Part shown: in pieces, positions 63,801-64,000 of the stretch
Position numbering within the stretch: position 1 is the first letter of the stretch
How the letters are laid out: every line of letters starts with the position of its first letter
DNA from: Alternaria dauci
Taxonomy: Eukaryota > Ascomycota > Dothideomycetes > Pleosporales > Pleosporaceae
Direction of reading: 5' to 3'
NCBI RefSeq assembly: GCF_042100115.1
Contig: NC_091275.1
Span: 124,001-188,000 of the forward strand
Length of the DNA stretch: 64,000 nucleotides
Notes under the pieces: model-generated
The model's input: the letters and a program-made list of their open reading frames with translations, nothing else
Database searches by the model: none
Told to the model about the DNA's origin: nothing
Translations under genes and position numbers: made by a program

Positions 63801-64000
63801 GCGCTACCATATTGCTTTACGAAGACTACATCGAGCGATTCTACAACGCTCGCAGCAACGAGACTTGCTTCATTGTCGATATTAGCTCCGCGTCGACAAT
63901 GCAGCGGTCAGTGCGGGAGATTCTTGCTTCTTCGCTCCCAGCAATCCGATCTGCTTCTCCAGATAATAATCTTTTTGCACTCGGTCTCGATTCTTTGGGA
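60814..64000 (+). CDS. Isocyanide synthase-NRPS hybrid, 5' part (cut by window end)
   Basis: Exons 60814-61249, 61302-61690 and 61757 to the window end give at least 1,023 aa. Introns of 52 bp (GTACGT...CGAAG, phase 1) and 66 bp (GTAAGT...AATAG, phase 0) both close the frame. Residues ~45-420 form a DIT1/PvcA-type isocyanide synthase (FPFKSANKVYKVLG, GARVTIISDG, FTYIEFSRL, RGYAYAGAVKEAYPNHLRLS, PWHCSVALL). This family turns an amino acid into an isonitrile using ribulose 5-phosphate. A Ser/Pro linker (~450-485) follows, then an adenylation domain with HTSGSTGVPKPIPWSH (~614), SFPMCHGAG, LTGTTEG, FTGRNDDLIVLSSGYKI and TDKGTVKRR (~948). At the window end begins a carrier domain (FALGLDSLG, Ser of the phosphopantetheine site). 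The architecture is that of CrmA-type enzymes of copper-responsive clusters in Aspergillus. Confidence 0.88.

Overview
The window looks like a filamentous ascomycete genome, probably a Dothideomycete of the Pleosporales type (inferred, not proven). The grounds are short 45-70 bp spliceosomal introns with CTAAC-like branch sites, a fungus-only lysine enzyme (homoisocitrate dehydrogenase), WSC and F-box proteins, small secreted proteins, and long AT-rich tracts with the signature of repeat-induced point mutation (RIP). It has three parts.

(1) 1-31,814: a multi-gene repetitive element in direct tandem. Bases 1-6,533 recur at 25,169-31,701 with only about four differences seen, so the repeat period is 25,168 bp; the window opens inside one unit and closes the next. 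One unit carries five genes: gene A (1,170 aa, orphan), gene B (719 aa, ParB/sulfiredoxin-like N-terminal domain), a zinc-knuckle superfamily-1 helicase (1,468 aa), a divergently transcribed SNF2-like superfamily-2 protein (1,501 aa), and gene E (640 aa, orphan). Between them lie three tandem arrays: a 34-bp array with CCCCCGGGGG palindromes beside the ParB-like gene, a 22-bp array and a 68-bp array, the last two sharing a TTGCNGCAA palindrome. A 15-bp motif occurs four times in the promoter shared by the two helicases. I see no integrase, transposase, reverse transcriptase or polymerase in the unit. This looks like an undescribed giant selfish or plasmid-like element and is the most interesting part of the window.

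(2) 31,815-44,340: a transposon graveyard. It holds two pogo/HTH transposase remnants, a Helitron fragment, a RIP-inactivated Ty3/Gypsy-type LTR retrotransposon on the minus strand with both LTRs recognisable, and a roughly 355-bp near-perfect inverted repeat at the border with normal gene space. One intact gene for a secreted WSC-domain protein sits between the transposon remnants.

(3) 44,341-64,000: ordinary gene space. It contains a secreted FAD oxidase, a secreted lactonase-type beta-propeller protein, a small basic coiled-coil protein, an F-box protein, LYS12-type homoisocitrate dehydrogenase, a DUF1769 protein, an 85-aa secreted cysteine-rich protein, an alpha/beta-hydrolase pseudogene, and the 5' part of an isocyanide synthase-NRPS hybrid that runs off the right edge. 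The last probably opens a secondary-metabolite cluster.

All exon-intron structures are inferred from splice-site sequences and reading-frame closure only.
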